DNA of 64,000 nt from Novosphingobium sp. CF614 (GTDB taxonomy: Bacteria; Pseudomonadota; Alphaproteobacteria; Sphingomonadales; Sphingomonadaceae), in contig NZ_FOOR01000007.1 of NCBI RefSeq assembly GCF_900113255.1, positions 149,181-213,180 of the forward strand, in the 5' to 3' direction. Under the pieces are notes generated by a model. It had not been told where the DNA came from. It saw nothing but the letters and a program-made list of their open reading frames with translations, and searched no databases. The translations under genes and the position numbers were made by a program. Each line of letters begins with the position of its first letter. The stretch's first letter is position 1. This document shows, one piece after another, positions 1 to 8,650 of this stretch.

Positions 1-1104
1 GCGCGCCGTGGCATCGCTGGCATCACGGCGGAAATAGCCCGCCCAGTTCTCCTCGCAGGTGAGATTGGTCCCCCAGGGGGTGAAGCCGTTGGCGCAGTTG
101 TTGATGGTGCCGCGTCCCGCCGTGCCGTTCGTCGAATAGGCGGTGACGAGTGCCGCCGAGCCCGCCGCCGGGCCCTTGAACGTCATCGGCGTATTGGGCG
201 TGATGCGGCGGTTGAAGCTGCTGTTCTGCACATAGGACCACTTGCGGTTACCGGCATCGGCATATTCGCACACCGAAACGCCGTGCGCCTCGATCTCCTT
301 GACCGCTTCGGCTTCGGGGCGCGGGCCGGTGGAAACATTGGTCGGGCCATTGGTATGCAGGTATTGCACGCTCAGGTTCTCGTGATTCTGCACCATCAGG
401 CCGCGCGTCGAACTCGCGTCGTCGCGGGCGCCCGCCGCCGACAGGCCGAAGAAGTGCAATGCATCGCCGTGATCGCCGATGCGGTGGGCGAAGTCGGTAT
501 CGCTGCCGTCGTTGGCATAGGCGGAGATGCCGGCAGCCAGCGGATCGCCCAGGCGCGTCATGACGGTGACGGAGTAGCCGGCGGGAACGGTCACGATATC
601 GGAAAGGTTCTTGGCCACCGCCACGAAGCCGAGCACCGCGGGCGAGACACGCACGGTCGTGGTTGCCGTCCGGACCTCGCCGAGGACCGATTTCGCCGAG
701 AACTGGAAAGTCAGGTCGGTCGCCGCGGCAACCGCCGGGGCGATGAAGCTGACGGTGCTGCCGCTGCCGCTCAGTTCGACGTCGGGTCCGGCGGTCTGGG
801 TCCAGCCGGTGCTGAAGCCGGCATAGCCGTCTGCCGGAGAGCCGGCCAGCGTCACCACGCGCCCGGCGCTGGTGGCCACGCTGGCGCCGGCGGAAACCTG
901 CACGCTCGATTCGCTGCCGCCATCGCCACAGGCCGCCAGCAGGCTGGTGCCCAGCACGGCCATGGTGGTGGCTCCGGCGCCGCGAAACAGGGTCTGGCGC
1001 CGCGAGTACCGTGCCGCCGCCAGCGTCTCGAGCGAGACCGCCGTGGTCTGGTTGGTATCCACGTCGCCGTCGGAATAGCCGTTGGTCGAAAGTATGTCGG
1101 TCAT
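1..1104 (-). CDS. PhoX-family (DUF839) phosphatase, Tat lipoprotein, 3' end outside window
   Basis: This is a predicted exported phosphatase of the PhoX/DUF839 family, which hydrolyses phosphate esters outside the cytoplasm. The 368 codons present begin at an ATG at 1104 and run off the left edge. The N-terminus carries a twin-arginine motif (SRRQTLF, residues 34-40) followed by a lipobox ending at Cys59 (LLAAC), so it looks like a Tat-exported lipoprotein. Residues about 65-180 resemble an Ig-like beta-sandwich. The catalytic region then begins, with the family-typical NNCANGFTPWGTNLTCEEN stretch near the truncated end. The Crp/Fnr gene lies directly upstream on the same strand. Family assignment is firm; substrate and the missing C-terminal half cannot be judged. 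Confidence 0.85.
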   Translation of the reverse strand, partial: MTDILSTNGYSDGDVDTNQTTAVSLETLAAARYSRRQTLFRGAGATTMAVLGTSLLAACGDGGSESSVQVSAGASVATSAGRVVTLAGSPADGYAGFSTGWTQTAGPDVELSGSGSTVSFIAPAVAAATDLTFQFSAKSVLGEVRTATTTVRVSPAVLGFVAVAKNLSDIVTVPAGYSVTVMTRLGDPLAAGISAYANDGSDTDFAHRIGDHGDALHFFGLSAAGARDDASSTRGLMVQNHENLSVQYLHTNGPTNVSTGPRPEAEAVKEIEAHGVSVCEYADAGNRKWSYVQNSSFNRRITPNTPMTFKGPAAGSAALVTAYSTNGTAGRGTINNCANGFTPWGTNLTCEENWAGYFRRDASDATAR

Positions 1105-1236
1105 GATGTCGCCCCGCTCGTTGTATCGCGGGACCGGTAGCTAGGGCCTCTTCATGGCAATCGCGCGCAAGTCCGGTGACATTGCGATGGCAGTACCGTG
1201 ACGAGTCCGGGACATCGGCAGGTTGGGGGGGCCGGC

Positions 1237-1977
1237 CTAGGGTTCGGCCGAATAGACCCCGCCCAGCACCTTGTGGAAGTGCGCGGAGACGCGATCGTTG
1301 CAGGTGCACGCCCGCCGGTGCAGGGCCTCGCGGTCGAGCACCTCGATGCGGCCGCGCCGGGTGCGCACCAGGCCGTCATGCTTGAAACGCTGCAGCACCC
1401 GGCTGGCATAGCTGCGGCCGATGCCCATGATCGAGGCGAGCTGTTCCTGCGTCATCGTCACGTCGTTGCGGCCGATCCGGTCGACGGCGAGGCCCAGCCA
1501 CTTGGCGGCGCGCTGCTCGATGGTGTGCACGGCGTTGCAAGCGATCGACTGGAAGACCTGCGCCATCATGCAGTCGGCATAACGCGCGAACAGGTTGGCT
1601 ATCGTCGGGGACCCGCGCTTGGCCTCTTCGAGATCACCGGCGGCGATGCGCTGGAAGCGGCCCTGGTGCAGCACCTTGGCGCAGGCATAGGCGGGCAGCA
1701 TGCCCTGGCTGACCACGCCGCCCAGCGCGCCTTCGCGCCCGATCGGGATGGTTTCCACGACCGCCCCGCAATCGAGTTCCACGAAGAACGAGCACATCGC
1801 CGAACCGTTCGGGAAATAGCAGTATTCGACGTCGTCGCCCCGCCGGTAGATCACCTCGCCGGCCCCCAGCTCGCACTCCGAGCAGCGATGTTCGATCAGC
1901 GCGCGGTCGGCAGGCCGAAGCGCCGCCAGCAGGTCGCTACGCGGTGCGGTGGTGGGCGAAGTGATCGGCTGAGGCAT
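1237..1977 (-). CDS. Crp/Fnr family transcriptional regulator
   Basis: This 246-residue DNA-binding regulator has an N-terminal cyclic-nucleotide-binding-like beta-barrel (about residues 20-120) and a C-terminal winged helix-turn-helix (about 155-215; recognition region TQEQLASIMGIGRSYASRV). I chose the ATG at 1977 because GGAGGG lies 9 bases upstream; an in-frame start at 1998 lacks this support. Several cysteines occur (RCSEC near residues 32-35, ACTC near the C-terminus), but their spacing is not that of the FNR iron-sulfur ligands, so the sensed signal is unknown. It lies upstream of the PhoX gene on the same strand with a 132-base gap. A palindrome upstream (2064-2077) could be its own operator. 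Confidence 0.85.
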   Translation of the reverse strand: MPQPITSPTTAPRSDLLAALRPADRALIEHRCSECELGAGEVIYRRGDDVEYCYFPNGSAMCSFFVELDCGAVVETIPIGREGALGGVVSQGMLPAYACAKVLHQGRFQRIAAGDLEEAKRGSPTIANLFARYADCMMAQVFQSIACNAVHTIEQRAAKWLGLAVDRIGRNDVTMTQEQLASIMGIGRSYASRVLQRFKHDGLVRTRRGRIEVLDREALHRRACTCNDRVSAHFHKVLGGVYSAEP

Positions 1978-2063
1978 TGTGCGGAACCCTCCACGCAACA
2001 GCCCGCCAGGCGGGCCAACAGGCTTGACAACCCGTACTGGCCCATCCGGTTCCCCGATAATAC

Positions 2064-2077
2064 GTCCAGAAGTGGAC
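2064..2077. promoter_or_regulatory. Palindrome GTCCA-GAAG-TGGAC upstream of Crp/Fnr gene
   Basis: A perfect 5-4-5 inverted repeat lies about 90 bases upstream of the regulator start. Its half-site spacing is that of Crp/Fnr operators, although the half-sites are not the FNR consensus. On the minus strand a TATTAT-like -10 element (2055-2060) lies just downstream, so the palindrome would cover the promoter. A second palindrome, ATCAA-N6-TTGAT (2133-2148), sits further upstream. Autoregulation is an inference. Confidence 0.3.
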
Positions 2078-2211
2078 AGACACCCGACCTGACCAATGGA
2101 CTTGGCCGCCCGGCCTGGTACGATCGCCTGATATCAATGCCCGTTGATCGCGACTCTCCGCCCCTGCCCCTACGGGGGAGGGCGATGCGCGCCAATCATC
2201 GCAGCCCGGTA

Positions 2212-2757
2212 TTAGAACGGAATGTCGTCGTCGAGATCGTCGCCGAAGCCGCCCGCCGAAGAGCCGCCGCCCGATGAACCGCCACTCGACGAGCCACCGC
2301 CCCAGTCGTCGTCGCCGGACCGTCCGCCCGAGCGGCCGCCGCCACTGCCGCCGTCGTTCCAGCCGCCGCCACCGCCACTGGCGCCGCCACGCGAACCACC
2401 GCCCGGCGCGCCGTCCAGCATGGTCAGCACCCCGCCCATGCCGCCCACCGAGACTTCCGTGGTATAGCGGTCGTTGCCGTTCTGGTCCTGCCACTTGCGC
2501 GTGCGCAGCTGGCCTTCGATGTAGACCTTGCTGCCCTTGCGCAGGAACCGCTCGGCCACGCCGACGAGGCCGTCGGACTGGAGCACCACGCTATGCCATT
2601 CGGTGCGTTCCTTGCGCTCGCCGGTCTGGCGGTCCTTCCAGCTTTCGGACGTCGCGATGCGCAAGTTGGCGATGCGCCCGCCGTTCTGGAACGACTTGAC
2701 CTCGGGATCGGCCCCCAGGTTGCCGACGAGAATGACCTTGTTGACGCTGCCTGCCAT
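2212..2757 (-). CDS. ssb: Single-stranded DNA-binding protein
   Basis: SSB binds single-stranded DNA during replication, repair and recombination. The 181-residue protein has the OB-fold at residues 1-110 (start [19 protein letters not shown]), a long Gly/Ser/Asp-rich disordered linker (about 115-170), and the acidic C-terminal tail DDDIPF that recruits partner proteins. Length and layout are normal for alphaproteobacterial SSB. The start at 2757 gives the canonical N-terminus. The Gly-rich linker produces long shadow frames on the opposite strand, which I disregard. Confidence 0.97.
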   Translation of the reverse strand: MAGSVNKVILVGNLGADPEVKSFQNGGRIANLRIATSESWKDRQTGERKERTEWHSVVLQSDGLVGVAERFLRKGSKVYIEGQLRTRKWQDQNGNDRYTTEVSVGGMGGVLTMLDGAPGGGSRGGASGGGGGWNDGGSGGGRSGGRSGDDDWGGGSSSGGSSGGGSSAGGFGDDLDDDIPF

Positions 2758-2863
2758 GATGGAATCGCTTTCTGCTCGAATCTGGGGCTCGGGGTAGCGA
2801 ATGGGACCGGCCGGGGCCAGTTGACAAGGGGTGTTTTCCCCACCCCGATCCGTCGCCCGGGCC

Positions 2864-4711
2864 TTACAGCCCCGCCGCCACCGCCAGCCAATAAGTCAGC
2901 CCCGCCGCCGCATAGGCGAGGCCGAACAAGTAGGCGAGCATGAAGGCCGGCCATTTCCAGCCGTTGGTCTCGCGCCGGGTCACCGCGATGGTCGACATGC
3001 ACTGCGGGGCGAACACGAACCAGGCCAGGAAGGCCAGCGCCATCGGCAGGGTCCAGCGGTGCTTCAGCTGGTCGCCCAGTTCCGCCGCCTGCCGGTCCTC
3101 GTTGTCGGAAGCGTCGACCGCGTAAACCGTCGCCAGCGAGGAGACCGCCACTTCGCGCGCGGCCATCGCCGGGATCAGTGCGAGCGCCATGTCGCGGTTG
3201 AAGCCGATCGGCTCCACCACCACGGCCAGGCCATTGGCGATGCGGCCGGCGATCGAGGCGTCAACCTGGCTCTCGCCCGGTTTCGCCTGCGGGAAGTTGA
3301 GCAGGATCCACAGCACCACGGTGACGGTGAAGATGATCGTGCCGGCGCGGCGCAGGAATATCCAGGCGCGCTGCCACAGGCCGATCGCCATGTCTTTCAG
3401 CCGCGGCATCTGGTATTTAGGCAGTTCCATGATGAAGCCCGAGGCCTCACCCTTGGTCACCGAACGGCGCAGCACCAGCGCCACCACCATCGCCCCCAGC
3501 ACGCCCGCGACATAGAGCGCCAACAGCACCAGCCCCTGCAATCCCACCCCGATGCCGCCGACGTTGCGGTTGGGAATGAAGGCGGCGATGATGACCGCGT
3601 AGACCGGCAGGCGCGCCGAACAGGTCATCATCGGCGCGATCAGGATCGTCGTCAGCCGATCCTTGGGATCGGTGATCGAACGCGTCGCCATGATTCCGGG
3701 AATGGCGCAGGCGAAGCTGGAGAGCAGCGGAATGAAGCTGCGGCCGGACAAGCCGACGCTCGCCATCATCCGATCCATCAGGAAGGCGGCCCGGGCCATG
3801 TAGCCCGAAGCCTCCATGGCCAGGATGAAGGCGAAGAGGATGACGATCTGCGGCAGGAACACCACCACCGCACCCACGCCCGCGATGATGCCGTCGGTAA
3901 TCAGGTCGCGCGGGAGGCCGGCGGGGAGCGCCGCCTTCACGGCATCGTGCAGCCAGCCCACGCCGGCATCGAGCGCGTCGGCGAACGGCGTCGCCCAGGC
4001 GAACACCGCCTGGAACACCACGAAAAGCAGCGCCAGCAGGATCACTGGCCCCAGCCACGGATCGAGCAGCAAGCGGTCCAGCCGCGCATGCAGGCGGTGG
4101 CGCTTCGATTCGGACAGGATCGCCGCATCGGCCATGGCATGCGCGGCCACGCGCCGCTCGGTCTGGGTGAGCTCGGTCAGGCCGGGCCCCGGCTCGCGCG
4201 TTTCGGCCGAGGCGATCGCCTCGCCCAGTTCGGCAAGGCCGCGCCGGCGCACCGCGACGGTCGGGACGACGCGCACGCCCAGTTCTTCCTCCAGCACGGC
4301 GGGATCGAGCACCAGCCCGTCGCGCTCGGCCAGGTCGACCATGTTGAGCGCCACCACCGTCGGCTTGCCCAGCGCCAGCACTTCCTGCGCGAAGACGAGG
4401 TGCTGTTCCAGGTTCGAGGCGTCGAGCACCAGCACCAGCACGTCGGGCACCGCCTCGCCCGGAAAGGCGCCGCGAATCACCTTGGACGTCACTTCCTCGT
4501 CCGGGCTGGTGGGATCGAGGCCATAGGCGCCCGGCAGGTCGGTCATCTCCACCGGCTCGCCGGTCGGCAGCTGGAAGCGGCCGGACTTGCGCTCCACGGT
4601 GACGCCGGGATAGTTGGCGATCTTCTGGCGCGCGCCGGTGAGCGCGTTGAACAGCGCGCTCTTGCCCGCGTTGGGATTGCCGACCAGGGCGACCTTGCGC
4701 TGGCGGCTCAT
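2864..4711 (-). CDS. feoB: Ferrous iron transport protein B
   Basis: FeoB is the inner-membrane Fe(II) permease. The 615-residue protein has an N-terminal G domain with the P-loop GNPNAGKS (residues 11-18), the G3 motif DLPG and the G4 motif NMVD, followed by the membrane gate domains. The start at 4711 places the P-loop close to the N-terminus as in the family. At 615 residues it is shorter than the roughly 770-residue E. coli protein, and I see no long C-terminal cytoplasmic Cys-rich extension. feoA lies 16 bases upstream on the same strand, so the two form a feoAB operon. A candidate Fur operator precedes feoA. Confidence 0.96.
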   Translation of the reverse strand: MSRQRKVALVGNPNAGKSALFNALTGARQKIANYPGVTVERKSGRFQLPTGEPVEMTDLPGAYGLDPTSPDEEVTSKVIRGAFPGEAVPDVLVLVLDASNLEQHLVFAQEVLALGKPTVVALNMVDLAERDGLVLDPAVLEEELGVRVVPTVAVRRRGLAELGEAIASAETREPGPGLTELTQTERRVAAHAMADAAILSESKRHRLHARLDRLLLDPWLGPVILLALLFVVFQAVFAWATPFADALDAGVGWLHDAVKAALPAGLPRDLITDGIIAGVGAVVVFLPQIVILFAFILAMEASGYMARAAFLMDRMMASVGLSGRSFIPLLSSFACAIPGIMATRSITDPKDRLTTILIAPMMTCSARLPVYAVIIAAFIPNRNVGGIGVGLQGLVLLALYVAGVLGAMVVALVLRRSVTKGEASGFIMELPKYQMPRLKDMAIGLWQRAWIFLRRAGTIIFTVTVVLWILLNFPQAKPGESQVDASIAGRIANGLAVVVEPIGFNRDMALALIPAMAAREVAVSSLATVYAVDASDNEDRQAAELGDQLKHRWTLPMALAFLAWFVFAPQCMSTIAVTRRETNGWKWPAFMLAYLFGLAYAAAGLTYWLAVAAGL

Positions 4712-4727
4712 CGGAAGGATGCTTCGC

Positions 4728-4967
4728 TCACAGCGCTTCCACCTGCATGGCGGCGGCATGGGCGCGGCGCACCGCCACGACCATGCGGCCCACGGTGATC
4801 GCGATCGGATCCCTGCCGCCCAGCACGCCGCGATGCGCGACCGAAACTTTCGCCCCCTCCTCAAGCCCGAGCGCGCGCAAACGGCGCGCCTCTTCCTGGA
4901 CGAGCGCGGCCCAGTCCACCGCGACGATGCGGGCGCCCTGGCCGAAGGGAAGCAGATCGAGAGTCAT
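4728..4967 (-). CDS. feoA: Ferrous iron transport protein A
   Basis: FeoA is a small cytoplasmic SH3-like protein that works with FeoB in ferrous iron uptake. The 79-residue product has the typical FeoA pattern: a Leu/Gly-rich region (LRALGLEEGAKVSV), a GRDPIAI stretch and a final beta-strand (GRMVVAVRRAHA). It is the first gene of the feoAB unit. It is divergent from the GST gene; the intervening 237 bases contain the proposed Fur operator. Confidence 0.9.
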   Translation of the reverse strand: MTLDLLPFGQGARIVAVDWAALVQEEARRLRALGLEEGAKVSVAHRGVLGGRDPIAITVGRMVVAVRRAHAAAMQVEAL

Positions 4968-4995
4968 GCGGCTGCGCTGCCAGATTACGAGGTTA

Positions 4996-5014
4996 ATTGC
5001 AACTAGCTCGCAAT
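4996..5014. promoter_or_regulatory. Candidate Fur box upstream of feoAB
   Basis: A 19-bp imperfect palindrome, ATTGCAACT-A-GCTCGCAAT, is centred about 38 bases before the feoA start. Six of nine arm positions are symmetric, including the outer ATTGC/GCAAT. It resembles the ATTGCRA-type boxes reported for alphaproteobacterial Fur proteins. Its place in front of an Fe(II) importer supports iron-responsive repression, which remains an inference. Confidence 0.5.
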
Positions 5015-5204
5015 AACTCCGGACACCTGTCTTTGTCCGCGATCAAATCGCATGGGCAAGTTCACGCGGCGGCGCGGGAGATTTGGCGGGTGGATGCCGC
5101 CGGACGCATGTGGGATGACAGGTCGGGCGGGAACCCGTCGCAGCGATTTCCCGTTTCCAAACGACCGCCTTGCGGGGCGCCCCGCCACCATCCGGAGCCA
5201 TTCC

Positions 5205-5867
5205 ATGACCCCCATCATCACCGCCTTCGAATGCTCGCCCGATCGCGGCAAGGGACTGGCGCGCGACATGCGCGTCCGCTGGGCGCTCGAAGAAGTGGGC
5301 CAGCCCTACGATGTCCGCCTGCTTTCGTTCGAGACGATGAAGCAACCCGAGCACCTGGCGCTTCATCCCTTCGGGCAGATCCCGACTTACGAGGAAGGCG
5401 ATCTCGCCCTGTTCGAATCGGGCGCCATCGTGCTCCATCTCGCGGAGCGCCATCCGGGCCTGCTCCCGCAGGATGGCCATGCCCGGGCCCGCGCGATCGC
5501 ATGGATGTTCGCCGCGCTCAACACCGTGGAGCCGCCGATCTTCGACCACGCCCTGGTCAGGATACTGGATAGCGACAAGCCCTGGTTCGCGCCGCGCCTG
5601 CTTGCTCTCGAGGACAGCATCCGCAACCGGCTCGGCCAGCTTTCCCACCATCTCGGCAGCGCCGACTGGCTCGATGGCGCATTCAGCGCCGGGGACCTGC
5701 TGATGGTGACGGTGCTGCTGAGGTTGAAGGGATCGGAGCTGCTGGAGGAATATCCCAACCTCGCCGCCTACCTCGCTCGCGCCGAAGCACGCCCCGCCTA
5801 CCAGCGCGCGTTCGACGCCCAACAGGCAGTCTTCATCGCGGCGTCGGGTTCGGGGCAGTCGGCATGA
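5205..5867 (+). CDS. Glutathione S-transferase family protein
   Basis: A 220-residue GST-fold protein, expected to conjugate or reduce substrates with glutathione in the cytoplasm. The N-terminal thioredoxin-like domain includes the cis-Pro loop (FGQIPTYEEGD) and the ESGAIVLHLAE glutathione-binding segment near residues 65-80. The C-terminal half is helical (ALEDSIRNRLGQLSHHL). The ATG at 5205 is preceded by GGAG at a spacing of 7; longer in-frame extensions do not look like protein. It stands alone between feoA (divergent) and an intergenic repeat. Substrate unknown. Confidence 0.85.
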   Translation: MTPIITAFECSPDRGKGLARDMRVRWALEEVGQPYDVRLLSFETMKQPEHLALHPFGQIPTYEEGDLALFESGAIVLHLAERHPGLLPQDGHARARAIAWMFAALNTVEPPIFDHALVRILDSDKPWFAPRLLALEDSIRNRLGQLSHHLGSADWLDGAFSAGDLLMVTVLLRLKGSELLEEYPNLAAYLARAEARPAYQRAFDAQQAVFIAASGSGQSA

Positions 5868-5872
5868 CTCCA

Positions 5873-6025
5873 ATTCATACCGAGGCTTCCGGAACCGGAC
5901 TCATCCCCTCTACCTTTGTCGTTGCGAGGCGGCAAAGCCGCCGAAGCAATCCAGGGCGACGCGAACCGCCCTGGATTGCAGCACCACCTGCGGCGGTTCG
6001 CGACGAAGCAGGGGGCAGATTTGCA
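5873..6025. repeat. Palindromic intergenic repeat, family A copy 1
   Basis: This repeat starts with an ATACC-type end just after the GST gene and contains a long hairpin: the 13-base arm 5946-5958 is an exact inverted match to 5967-5979. The surrounding text (GTCGTTGCGAGGCGG, AAGCCGCCGAAGCAATCCAG) is shared with the copy at 26333-26510. It occupies most of the gap between the GST and COQ9-like genes. The following bases to 6083 show nothing else. Confidence 0.7.
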
Positions 6026-6083
6026 GATTTTGGGACGCAGATTTTGGGACGATGCTCTGGTTTGGAAAACCCGCCCCCAAAAC

Positions 6084-6761
6084 TCACCGCGCCGGGTAGC
6101 GCAGCCTTCCCAGCAGCCGGGTCATGCTGAAGCGTTCGTCCGGGGTGCGCAGCAGTTGCGCCTTGGCTTTTTCGAAGCGCATCACGCCTTCGATCCGGCG
6201 GTCGAGGAATGCGCGGGTCTCGGCCTTGCCGTCGCTGGTGTCGCGGGCGAAGACGTGCAGCGTCGCGGCGTAGATGCCTGCCAGGATCGCGCGCTTGGTG
6301 TAGTGGTTGTAGTCGGTCGCGGTATCGCCGGCGAGGCGCCACATGGCGTCGGCGCTGCGCCAGCCCAGCCGCGCCGAGGCGGCGAGGTTGTGGGGCATCG
6401 CCATGATCGAGAGCGCCCGGGTGAGCGCCTCCTCGCGCCCGGCGACCGCATCGAGCCGCGCCATGACCAGCCGGCGGATGCGCTCGCGGATCGGCAGGCC
6501 CGAAAGCGCGGCGGCCGGCGCGGTTTCGGCCATTCGCGCGTCGACATGGCCGATCCAGGCGGCGATCATCGCCATCGGCCCGTCGCGAAAGGCCAGGGCG
6601 GCCAGATCGCGGTTTACACCCGTCGCGGCGGCGGCCTGGGCGACCGCTTTCGTGTTCCAGCCGTCGAACACGGCGGCATCGGCGATGACCGGGCCCAGTT
6701 GCAGCCGCAGCGCTTCCAGCGTGCCGGGGGGGGTGGCCGGCGGGGTGGCAGGTTCCTCCAT
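6084..6761 (-). CDS. COQ9 family protein
   Basis: COQ9 proteins are TetR-fold, lipid-binding partners in ubiquinone biosynthesis, and alphaproteobacteria commonly carry one. The 225-residue protein has the family layout: an N-terminal helical segment (FDGWNTKAVAQAAAATGVN), the W-rich region GWRSADAMWRLAGDTATDYNHYTKR and the C-terminal RRIEGVMRFEKAK helix. It follows the ankyrin gene by 11 bases on the same strand, suggesting co-transcription. The role in quinone biosynthesis is family knowledge, in keeping with ubiE and ubiB elsewhere in the window. Confidence 0.85.
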   Translation of the reverse strand: MEEPATPPATPPGTLEALRLQLGPVIADAAVFDGWNTKAVAQAAAATGVNRDLAALAFRDGPMAMIAAWIGHVDARMAETAPAAALSGLPIRERIRRLVMARLDAVAGREEALTRALSIMAMPHNLAASARLGWRSADAMWRLAGDTATDYNHYTKRAILAGIYAATLHVFARDTSDGKAETRAFLDRRIEGVMRFEKAKAQLLRTPDERFSMTRLLGRLRYPAR

Positions 6762-6772
6762 CGTGCGCGCCG

Positions 6773-7447
6773 TCAGAACACGGGGCCGTAGGTCGGCTTG
6801 GAGGACTTGGCGGCATCCTTCCTGGCGTAAGTCTCGATCACCGAAACCAGGCTGTTGCCGTCCCCTTCCAGTTTCGCGTAGTCGCGCGCGCTGCGGCCCG
6901 AATTGTCCGCCCGGTCCGGGTCCGCGCCGGCCTGGAGCAGCACTTTCATCAATTGCATGTCATGCCGGTGCACGGCGGAAATCAGCGGTGTTTCGCCCGC
7001 GTCGTTCGAAGCGCTGGTCCGCGCCCCATGCTCGACGAGGAACTCCGCGCCTTCGCGCCAGCCCAGGTTGACCGCCAGCTGCAACGGAGTGCGGCCGTGA
7101 TCGTCCGACTGGTTCACGTTGGCGCCGTGCCCCACGAGATAATTGAGCCAGGTCAGGTCGCGCCGCTGGGTGACGATGTGCAGCGCGGTCTCGCCGGTCG
7201 ACACGTCCCGCGAGTTGATGATCTGGGCGGAATCCATGATCGCCTGCTCGACCTTCTCGCCCTCCTTCTTCTTGACGGATTCGAGGAACTTGTAGCCATC
7301 GGAGAAATCGGCCCGGGCCGGGGCCGACACCAGCAGCCCTGCCGCGAGCGCGGATACCGCGAGCTTCCCGACCAGGCCTTTCAGGAACGCCCGCGGGATG
7401 GCCATCCTGTTTCCGGTCCGTTTCGTACCGGCAATCATCTTCGACAC
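6773..7447 (-). CDS. Secreted ankyrin-repeat protein
   Basis: A 224-residue exported protein with an extended N-terminus, a signal peptide (hydrophobic LAVSALAAGLLVSAPARA ending near residue 47) and at least four ankyrin repeats (TGETALHIV, HGRTPLQLAV, AGETPLISAV, SGRSARDYAK). Ankyrin repeats bind proteins; the partner is unknown. I chose the GTG at 7447 because GGAGGA lies 8 bases upstream; an internal ATG at 7405 is an alternative with a weaker site. It is the upstream gene of the pair with the COQ9-like gene and is divergent from sco1. Confidence 0.85.
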   Translation of the reverse strand: MSKMIAGTKRTGNRMAIPRAFLKGLVGKLAVSALAAGLLVSAPARADFSDGYKFLESVKKKEGEKVEQAIMDSAQIINSRDVSTGETALHIVTQRRDLTWLNYLVGHGANVNQSDDHGRTPLQLAVNLGWREGAEFLVEHGARTSASNDAGETPLISAVHRHDMQLMKVLLQAGADPDRADNSGRSARDYAKLEGDGNSLVSVIETYARKDAAKSSKPTYGPVF

Positions 7448-7524
7448 CTTGAAATTCCTCCGAACTCTTTCAGTTTGCGCGGGTTCCGCCAGCCATGCCC
7501 TTGCATCCGGCGGTTTAGCAGAGC

Positions 7525-8145
7525 ATGAACCGGCGCGCCATGACCTACCTCCACAATCGGTTCGTTCCGCGTGCCTTCGGCCTCATCCTCGGCCTCGCGC
7601 TCGCCGCCTGCCAGCAGCCGGCGCGACAGGCCGAAACGCCGCCGCTGGAAGGCGCCGCGATCGGCGGCCCCTTCACGCTGGTGGACAAGCAGGGCACCGC
7701 CGTCACCTGGGAACAGTTCAAGGGCCGATGGCGCATCGTCTACTTCGGGTATACCTTCTGCCCCGACGCCTGCCCGCTGGATGTCCAGGCGATGATGCGC
7801 GGCTTCGACCTGTTCGACAAGGCGCACCCGGCGCTGGCCGCGAAAGTCCAGCCGATCTTCATCAGCATCGATCCCGCGCGCGATACCCCCGCGGTGGTCG
7901 GCGAGTGGACCGCCGCCTTCGGCCCGCGCCTGCTGGGCCTGACCGGGACGCCCGCGCAAGTGAAGCAGGCCGCCGGCGCCTTCGCCGCCTATTACGGCAA
8001 GGGTGCGGAGACCGCCGGCGGATACCTGATGGACCACAGCCGCATCGCCTACCTGATGGACCCGGACGGCAAGCCGATCGCCATGCTCCCGGTCGACAAG
8101 GGCCCGCCGGCAGTGGCGGCCGAGCTGGCGAAATGGGTGAAGTGA
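7525..8145 (+). CDS. SCO1/SenC family copper chaperone lipoprotein
   Basis: SCO1/SenC proteins deliver copper to cytochrome oxidase in the periplasm. The 206-residue protein has a lipobox (LALAAC, Cys near residue 29), a thioredoxin fold with the copper-binding CPDAC (CxxxC) motif and the conserved distal histidine in MDHSR. Length is normal. Its last 13 bases overlap the ycgN-like gene, so the two are probably translated from one message. There is no cytochrome oxidase gene adjacent. Confidence 0.92.
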   Translation: MNRRAMTYLHNRFVPRAFGLILGLALAACQQPARQAETPPLEGAAIGGPFTLVDKQGTAVTWEQFKGRWRIVYFGYTFCPDACPLDVQAMMRGFDLFDKAHPALAAKVQPIFISIDPARDTPAVVGEWTAAFGPRLLGLTGTPAQVKQAAGAFAAYYGKGAETAGGYLMDHSRIAYLMDPDGKPIAMLPVDKGPPAVAAELAKWVK

Positions 8146-8645
8146 ACCACCGCCAGCCGTTCTGGCAGCGCCCGCTCGGTTCGCTCAGCCGCACGGAGTG
8201 GGAAGCGCTGTGCGACGGCTGCGGCCAATGCTGCCTGCACAAGGTGGAAGATGCCGACAGCGGCGAGATCTTCCACACCAACGTCGCCTGCAAGCTGCTC
8301 GACCTCAAGACCGCGCGCTGCTGCGACTACGCCAACCGCCGCAACTTCGTGCCCGACTGCCTGCGGCTGACTCCCGAGATCGCCGGTTCGCTGTCCTGGC
8401 TGCCGCCAAGCTGCGCCTATCGCCTGCGCGCCGAGGGCGATCCGCTGCCCGAATGGCACTACCTGATCTGCGGAGACCGCGAGGCGGTGCACCGCGCCGG
8501 CATGTCGGTGGCCGGCAAGGCGATCAGCGAAACCGTTGCCGGGCCGCTCGAACACCATATCGTCTGGCCCTATGGGGAAGAGGACGACGACGAATTCGTG
8601 GACGACGAAAGCGTCCCCTGGGCCGGTCCCCGGGACCCCGGCTGA
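8133..8645 (+). CDS. YcgN/UPF0260 family cysteine-cluster protein
   Basis: A 170-residue protein of the YcgN/UPF0260 family, characterised by many conserved cysteines that probably bind a metal or iron-sulfur centre. The signature CDGCGQCCLHK lies near residues 27-37, followed by further Cys residues (CKLLDLKTARCCDY, FVPDC, PPSCAY, LICGD). The ATG at 8133 overlaps the end of sco1. An acidic tail (EEDDDEFVDDES) closes the protein. Biochemical function is unknown for the family. Confidence 0.85.
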   Translation: MGEVNHRQPFWQRPLGSLSRTEWEALCDGCGQCCLHKVEDADSGEIFHTNVACKLLDLKTARCCDYANRRNFVPDCLRLTPEIAGSLSWLPPSCAYRLRAEGDPLPEWHYLICGDREAVHRAGMSVAGKAISETVAGPLEHHIVWPYGEEDDDEFVDDESVPWAGPRDPG

Positions 8646-8650
8646 CGGCC

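Noticed and set aside
248..1309. Minus-strand open frame of 353 codons in another frame over the PhoX gene
   Set aside because: The PhoX frame, open to the window edge, has a Tat signal, lipobox and family motifs; this one does not.
1978..2211. Canonical FNR box upstream of the Crp/Fnr gene
   Set aside because: The palindromes have either the wrong half-sites (GTCCA/TGGAC) or the wrong spacing (6 bases) for TTGAT-N4-ATCAA.
2831..4798. Long plus-strand open frame (655 codons) opposite feoB
   Set aside because: It is antisense to a clear feoB, has His/Arg/Gln-rich text typical of shadow frames in GC-rich DNA, and no family pattern.
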